From Dromiciops gliroides (lineage: Eukaryota; Chordata; Mammalia; Microbiotheria; Microbiotheriidae), in NCBI RefSeq assembly GCF_019393635.1, contig NC_057864.1:87620382-87684381 (forward strand): a stretch of 64,000 nt of DNA. The letters run 5' to 3'. Under the pieces are notes generated by a model. The model was given only the letters and a program-made list of their open reading frames with translations. It was not told where the DNA came from and did not search any database. Shown here in pieces: positions 24,061-33,000 of the stretch. Position 1 is the stretch's first letter. Each line of letters begins with the position of its first letter. Position numbers and translations under genes: made by a program.

Positions 24061-27000
24061 TTGGGAAACATTTAACAAAATAAATAAAATATAATAGAAC
24101 ACAGATGATGTTAATATGTGGTTTTCTATGTTAACATGCAACTGTAGGAATCGTTTTGTATGCTCTATGGATACCATTTCTATTTGATTTTGATCCTACT
24201 GGCCTACTGTATAAATTTTATTGTTTTCCTGAAAGGATAATGACATACTTATAGAGCACTTTATGGGCAAGATTAAATTTATCCTCATAACAAAGGTCTC
24301 AGTTAAATTGTATGACTAATTGTATCCATTTTTTTGTAGCTAAAGCAGAAGCTTTAGAAAACTTAAATGATTTGCCCAATGTTACATAACCTTTTAAGCA
24401 AGAGAACCAAGATTTAAGCCCAGTGTTCTTGGTCAGCTCCCTTTCATTCCAGAAGATTCCCAATTTCTTTTCCTCATGTTTCCTCTCTTGAACTGTATAA
24501 AAGCTATGACTAATTTTCCTTAGCTTAGGTCTGAAAATAACCCATCATACAGAGAACATGAGTAGAACATGTAAGCTATGATTATATAAGAAAAGAGAGA
24601 GAAAAGAAAACAAAACAGATCACTTGATATAATGGAAATGATCATCACCCACCTTTCTTTTTTTTTTTTTTCCCGGGCAATGGGGGGTAAAGTGACTTAC
24701 CCAGGGTCACACAGCTAGTAAGTGTCAAGTATCTGAGACCGGATTTTAACTCAAGTACTCCTGAATTCAGGGCCGGTGCTTTATCTACTGCACCACCTAG
24801 CCGCCCCCACACCCACCTTTCTTTAAGACTGGTGTTGGTTATGAAAGGAAGTACATGTCCCTCCCATATAGAAGATGAGTGTTTCTTAAACTTTTAACCT
24901 TCTGCCTTATATATATATATTGCATTTCCTCATTTCTAGTTTCCTATTTTCACTAAGATACAGGACTTCAGTGTTCCAAGAAAAAATCTTGAATTGGTCT
25001 TCCTTATAGCAATCAGTATACTATAAATCTATCTGTAAGAATAAAAATTAAAGTTTAGAAAAAACTATAAATGCTGTACATAAAGGGGTCATTAGGTCAG
25101 AAGGACCTGTTCTACTCCATGACAGGGTCAAAGCTCTTGATTCAAATCTTAGAGTAACAACACTGTAATCTAGTGTTAATGAGTTATACTGCAGAGTCTA
25201 CTGACTCTTTTTTTTCCTTGACATCAGAAAGTAAAACAATAGATGCCCAAATTTCAATTTAGAAACATATCATTACATGTATTTCATATTTGTATGACAT
25301 GTATTGAGCTTCTCCCAAGGTGGAAACTAGTTTTGGGTTATGGGTTATGACAGTTTCTTCTGAAAATATTTATTCTTTAATTTCAGAGCTCAGTATTCAT
25401 TAGGAAATCACACATACACACACACACATTATGTGTATGTGTATAAATATATTTTTTGAAAAATAAAATTATAAATATAACCTTGGGAAATAATTACAAA
25501 ACAGGGAAGTATAATGGCAGGAATGGATCCAACAAGACAATACTCCTAATTCAACTCACAGTGTAAATGGCCACTTATGGTGCTTAGTAATATTTAGGAG
25601 GGTGTATTTCAGTAAGCAGCTGGATTTCATTTAATTCACTCATCATATTCTGGAGTATGCTAGATGTAAAATAGTTAAATTTTCTTCACTTAAAAGCAGT
25701 ATCCCATATAGTTCCTATTCAATACGTCTAATAACAGGCTAATGGCCATACAAATATTTTATCTAAAACTGAACTTTGCCCAGTGCACAGTGTTCTCTGT
25801 GCATAACAAAAACTTAATTAATGTTTCTTGAATATGCTTATTAACGACTTCAAGAACATTCACCATTTTGATCTTGATTTTCTGAATGTCCTGTAATTTA
25901 AAAGTCCTCAAAAATGTTCATCTGAAAAATAGAAAACCAAGAATTTTATCTGACCAGCTCTGAGGATAGTGAAAATATCTTCTCCTTTATTTTGTACATG
26001 TTTGGCTTTTCAAGAGAACATGCGTTTCATTGGTGTGTGTATTTACTCTATGGTCATGGAAAGTAAAACCTTAACACCTCAACATATGAATTTCTTGCTC
26101 ATTTTCTCCCAAATATTTTGAAGGTTATCTACCTGATGGGCTAATGGAGAGTTTTCTGGATGTCATTACTTTTACTCATTAGTATTTTCTCCAGTTACAT
26201 AACAACATTGTCCTATATTTAGTATGTATGTGTGTATATGAATTATTTTTGGTTGTTACATATAATTTATATTATATTATAACCATATATATTATTACCT
26301 TATATAATGCCTATGATAAATTACCATGTCAGATAAATTAATATATGCATTTATGTGTATTCGCATATATAAACTATACACACATGCATATGTGTGTGTA
26401 TTTGTGTGTGTGTGTGTATATATATATATACACACACACATATGCATGCATATATAGCCATAAATGCATACTAGCTAGGTATTACAATGTATAGAGTGGT
26501 ATGCCTGAAGTCAGGGAGATGTGAATTCAAATTTGAATTTAAATATTAGCTGTGTGACCCTGGGAAAATCATTTTATCTCCAACTCCTTCAATTTCCTTA
26601 ACTTTATGATGAAAATCATAATAATACCTACCTCACAGAGTTGTTGTAAGGATCAAATAAAACAATATTTGCAAAATGCTTAGAATAACACCAGGCATAC
26701 AGTAGATGCTATATAGATATTTGTTATTGTGATGATGATGTTGATGTATAAATACATATGTATATGAGCTATTGATAAGCCAAATACTTCTGAAAACCAG
26801 GTATCTCTAGATCCAGCAAGAAAAAATCAGAAGAAATGAAGTTCTCATTGGAAAAAAAGGATTTTTTACTACATGGCTTGCAAAGATGTAGTTTTGGGAA
26901 TGAGTTTTATGTGTTTTTTTTTTCCAATTCTGTAGGTAGTTCACATTCTCTGAATTTTGGTTGTGGGTTGTCACTTTCATTTTCTTGGTTTAAAAAAATC

Positions 27001-30000
27001 ATAGCTTAATTTTCTCATTTACTCCCATGCACATTAAAAACAAAACAAAACAAAACATAAAACCAACACAAACAAAAAAAAAAAAAACCAGAAAAGTTCT
27101 ATACAATTGTTTTGTTTTTAAGTATTTTGCAGCCAGAGGTATGGGAGAGAAAGATCTTTTAAAGATATAATCAAATCAGTAGTTTAAGGATGTGTGCTTT
27201 ATTTGTTAACTAAAGTCATCCAGCTAAGGCCCCAGATTCATCTGAAGTCTGGAGAGGATTGCAGAAACCCAGATGACAATAGTAATGTAAAATTAAAGTA
27301 GACTTGGGATTTAAAGATAATACAAACTGCCTGTGACAAGTTCATTCAGCAAATGGTAACTGATGAAAGGAATTCTGCAGCAGAAAATGAAGCAAAAATA
27401 TACTTTCAAATTGTATTTCTTCCTTAGGCTACTGTGTTAATAGGATAGGGATAGAATTGGAACTATGATTTCACTGGTTAAAAAGAACTCCCAAGTGGGA
27501 AAATTCCACCTACATTCTCTTTACCTTCAGTACTTTGTAAATTTAAGTTTTCCTAACTCACCATAAAGCCATAATTCTCCATGGTTATCCTCTCTTCCCA
27601 AGGTTTTATACCTCTTATATGCTCCATGGAACTGAAAGAGGTGCTAGGGATAAAAAGAGAAATGCAAATCCTTGACCTCAAAGAGCTCACTTTCTATTAG
27701 GAAAGATATATATTTATATTTATATATTTTTCCTAATATATATGTGTGTGTATATATATATATACACATATACATATATAATACTATTTTTAAATAAAAT
27801 ATAAATTTATTATGAACATTTATGAACATTTATATAAACAAAGAGGTCAGAAAAATAAGGTTGATCAGGCCAATTGAATATATTTTATATATCTTATTTT
27901 AAATATCAGTGTTAAGGGGGAGTGGGAGGTATAGAGATTGAACTTAAGATGATAGTACAAGCATTTGTTTCCCGTTCTAAACTTTGTCCCATTTTTTAAT
28001 CGTATTTTTAAATATTTCATGATGTTTTTTCTTCTCCTCCTCCTCCTTCTTCTTATCACTATCTATATGAGAAATCTCTATTCTTCCTTGCCCTCAAAAC
28101 CCTCTAATAAAGAAGTATAGTGAAGCAAAACAAAATTTTGCTGTATTGGTATTACCTGAAAATATATACCTCATTCTGCACCTACATTCCCTTACCTCTT
28201 CACCCCGTCTTCAAAACTCATGACTGGACTTCCTTTTTAAGAGTTCTTAAAACTTTCAAGGTTCTTTTACTTTATATTTCTACAAAATGAATTCCAGGGG
28301 CAGCTAGGTGGCACAGTGGATAGAGCACCGGCCCTGGAATCAGGAGTACCTGAGTTCAAATCCGGCCTCAGACACTTAACACTTACTAGCTGTGTGACCT
28401 TGGGCAAGTCACTTAACCCCAATTGTCTCACTAAAAAAAAAAGCAAAAAAAAAACCCCAAAAAACAAAATGAATTCAAGATAAATATTAGATATTTTAGA
28501 GAAGATGAGTACTAATAGCTAGAATAATAAAAAAAAAATCAGGTACTACAGAAAATTACTCTTTAGCTGAGTTTTGAAGAAAATAAAGGGTGTCTAAGGA
28601 GCCAGGAGTAAAGGAATAAGTTTATTCTAAGCATGGGAAATAGTCACTGTCAAGTTACTGAAATGTGAAATGGAGTTTTGTGTATGAAGAACATCAAGAA
28701 GGCTACTTTTGCTGAACCATGGAATGAATGAGGAAAAATATTGTGAAATAAGATTGGAAAGGTAGGGTCAGGTTGTGGATGCTTTTTAGTGATTTAAAGG
28801 TAATAAAACAACAATTAATATTTGTACAAGGATTTAAGATTTGCAACATACTAGATAATATATATATATGTTTGCACATGTTTGTGTATATGCAAATTTC
28901 TATGTGTGTGTACATATACATCTACACACATACATATATGTGTATGTATATGTATGTATGTGTATATACACACACATCCTCACAACATCCCTGGGAGAGA
29001 GATGTTACTCATCTTCATTTTACAGATGAGGAAATTGTGAAGGAACTTACCCAGGGCTATATATTTCTTAAATGTCTAAGGCCAAATGTGAAACCCGTAC
29101 TCCTGATTCCAGATACCGTGTTAAAAAATGTATCCTCAAAATAGTCATTATAAGAAGAGCAAGTATATTATCCCCATTTTATGATGAATCAAGTGGGGCT
29201 GAGAATTTTTTAACTAGTCCAAAGAAATAATTGAAGCATTGAAATAAATTATCTTTATTGCATTCCTTTCCCCATTTCTTAGGAAAATAAACTGTTCATT
29301 GTTTTCTAGAGAAAACCATTTTTTCCCATAATGTACTTTAAAAACTCTGACTGAAAAGAATCAGAGACTAAATTCAACAGGCTTACTATTTTTTTTCAAT
29401 TTATCAAAAAATTATTGGATTTCCTTGAATGTCAAGAAATCACAGTTCTTTTGAATGCACCATTCCTGCTCACATTGAACTGCAGAAAATACCTATCTTC
29501 TCAGTATTTGTGGTAATTCCCTAATGTCAAACAGTAAAATTCTTAGATGGTTTTAATCTTTCAAAGATGCATGCTGTGTCTCATTTCTTTTTCTTTATTG
29601 GTAGATGGACTAAATGTTTTTACCAGGTTCCTTAAAACCGAATTCAGTGAAGAAAACATTGAATTTTGGGTAGCCTGTGAAGATTTCAAGAAAAGCCAAG
29701 AACCCCATCAACTGCTCCATAAAGCACAAGCAATATATAAGAAATACATACAGAATGATGCTCCACAGGAGGTATAGTAAAAAAAAAATAAGAATAAGAG
29801 AAATAAAAAAGAATTGAAAGAGGGACAAAGGTCATACAGATCTAAAAGAGCTTAATAAAAATTGCATCAGAAGGAACCCACTTGGTAAAAATGAATACAT
29901 AGGGCCATCATAATCTTCATTCCAAAGTTTAAAATTATGCTAAAGGAATAGTGATTATATATTAATATTTTCAAGAAGTACATAGGCAAACATGTACATA

Positions 30001-33000
30001 TTAAATATACTATATGCACTTATCCAAATATGTTCGTGTATATATGTTTGTATGTATACATACATACATATACATATATATATCCAAATAAATGTATAAA
30101 CACAAAATATGTATGAATATGTCATGAGGCAATATGTCAGAGTCCAAGCCTTGAAGGCAGGAAGATCTTGGATCAATTCTTGCATCTTTTGCATACAACC
30201 TAAGTGACCAGAAATGCTTAAAACGTCTTTGCCACAAACAACTCTCTCAGACTGCAAATAACAGACTAGGTCTACATAAGCATAAGGAGTTTCCTCAGCC
30301 CTGGATTTCTTACACTCATGATCATAAAAGTACCATTTTAAAATATCATACTTTGTCAAAGATATACATATATGTACATAGGTCATGCACATATGTGTGT
30401 GCATCACATATATCCATCTTCCTTTGTAGCTAGAGTTTAAATTAACTTGCCCTATCATTACTTAGATGTATATTTATACAAATGTCTATCTATAGAAATA
30501 GTGATAGGTAGAAATAGAGAGGTAGATGGACAAATAGGCAGACATTTGTATCAATCTAAAGATTGAGGTGGATGTAATCATATAGATATAATAAATAGAT
30601 GATTGATAGATGGACAAAGAGTTTGGTCAGGGTACATAGAATTTGAGAATTTATTCTACATTTTCCCATTCTTAATTCTATATTTTCCAGCTAAAACTTT
30701 TAGACTCTAATCATGCCCCCCCCATTATAAATACAGACAAAGATTACTGATTTACTTTCAGTGGATCAGGCTTATTGATATCTTTGATTTCCTACTTAGC
30801 TGATGATTTACTGGAAACATAAAAATGACAAATTTTACTTCCCACCCGATGTAGAAATATCATTTAGAATAGCTGGCTGGTAGAGGGGTGACAAGGTCCT
30901 TTATATATTTGTATATATGTACCTTTTGCTATATGATATTAAATAATTACATTTTATATTTGACATACATACACATGTACGTAAGTGCCTATACATGTTA
31001 CAATTGCAAAGTAATGCCTAACAGAGATTAAAAATTTAGGGTGGGGCAGCTAGATGGCACAGTGGATAGAGCACTGGCCCTGGATTCAGGAGTACCTGAG
31101 TTCAAATCCGGCCTCAGACATTTAACACTTATTAGCTGTGTGACCCTGGGCAAGTCACTTAACCCCAATTGCCCCACAAAAAAAAAAAAAAAAAACACCA
31201 AAAAAAAAAATTTAGGGTGAGGGCCAGCTAGGTGGTGCTATGGATAAAGCACTCTTCCTGGATTCCCAAGGACCTGAGTTCAAATCTAGCCTCAGACACT
31301 TGATACTTACTAGCTATGTGACCCTGGGCAAGTCATTTAACCTTCATTGCCCTGCAAAAATAACATTAAAAAAAGGTTAGGTTGGAACATAGTGGTGAAA
31401 GGGGCAGCTAGGTGGTTCAGTAGATAGAGCACCAGCCCTGGAGTCAGGAGGAACTGAGTTCAAATCCAGCCTCAGACATTCGACATTTACTAGTTGTGTG
31501 ACCCTGGGCAAGTCACTTAATCCTAATTGCTTCACAAAAAAACAAACAAAAAAAAGTGAACATAGTGGTGAAGAAAGGGATCCTAAGCTTTATAATATGG
31601 GTGGATCTATTTTTCCCATACCATACACACCTATAAGCAGCTAGGTGGCGCAGTGGGTCAAACACCAGACCTGGAGTCAGGAAGCTCTAAGTACATATCT
31701 GCCCTCAGACTGTGACATTGGTCAAGTCACAATTTCTGTCTCCCTTTTTTCTTCATATATAAATGGGGTGGGGATGGCAATAGTAGCACCTAACTTCCAA
31801 AATTATAATGAGGGTCAAATGAGAAAATATTTATAACGTGTTTTGCAAAACTGAAAGTGTACATAATGCTAGTTATTATTATTACTACCCTCTCTCTTTT
31901 GACCAGGTTCATAGAGAAAAGCATTAAAGAGGACAGAAGGGTTCACCTTCACCCATTCTCCTTACCAAACTACCATAACTATCTGCTCCATAGTTTTAGA
32001 ATAGGAGAAAACAAAATGGAGCATCAAGATGCTCTGTTACTGGGAAGTTTATAAGAGCCTTTATTTTGGGTAGGTGATGGGGGTGGGGAGGATAAATTTT
32101 TCATATCGACATTCATAAAGAAAAAGTTTTATTCTTTCTCATTGCTACTTTCTCTTACTACCCACTGTTTGAAAATACAAATATAAGCAAGTCATAAAGT
32201 ATTTATCATTAATCATAATTTCATATGAAAGGTAAAAGAGCTTTAAAAGTAGTATTAAAAGTATATGTAAATATATTCAAAATAAATATAAGCGAGGTAT
32301 ATGATATATATAATCAAAGTGGGGGTATAAACATCTGGAATAATCATGAAAGGCCTCATTCAAGAGGTGGCATATGAGTGGAACCTTAGAAGAAACTAGA
32401 GATTTTAAGAGATGAAGTGAGATAGGAATTCATTCTAAATTTTGGAGATTGTAAAAAGCAGGAATTTAAGAAATATGATGTCATTTTTTGAAGGTGGCAA
32501 GGAAGCCACATAGACTGAATTATATAGTACATTATAATGAAACTGAAAAAAAAATATTCGAACAACTTTATAAAAGTTTTAAGTCACCCAAAAGAGGAGT
32601 ATAGATTTGATATGAGATAGTAGTGAAACATTGTAATTTATTGAGCAGGGAGATCACAATGAAATATATGCTTTAGGAACATCATAATATCAACTACATA
32701 AAGAATAAATTGGAAAATGAGGTAGTATTAGTTGCTTGAAAACCTATAAAGTGATGAAGACCCAAACTGCTAGTGGTTGAGTAAGCATAGAGGAAAAAGC
32801 TCTGAGAGATGTGGGACAAGGGAGAATTGATAAGACTTGGAGACTGACTAGATACATAGGGTGAGAAAGAGTGAAGAGTTAAGAATGCCTTTGAGGGTAG
32901 GAAGTTGGGTGGCCATGAGGATAAAAGTGGCATCTAACAAAATAGGGAAGATTGGAAGAGGGGTGGATTTGGGGAGAAAATTAGTTCCATTTTGTACATG

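Larger units (their letters stand above)
19114..29604 (+). other. RGS18 intron 3 (10.5 kb)
   Basis: Large GT-AG intron splitting the RGS domain. It holds four SINEs of the WSINE1 type (20181, 23847, 24661, 28295), a SINE with an RTE-like tail (22103), MIR and L2 relics, two copies of an ancient long repeat and several TG/TA tracts. The stretch 24825-26380 is AT-rich with no repeat I can name. No extra exon is evident. Confidence 0.85.

Noticed and set aside
29955..30458. 167-codon open frame on the minus strand in RGS18 intron 4
   Set aside because: It is driven by TATG/ATAC simple sequence (Tyr/Ile/Met/Cys-rich), has no domain and lies wholly inside an intron.
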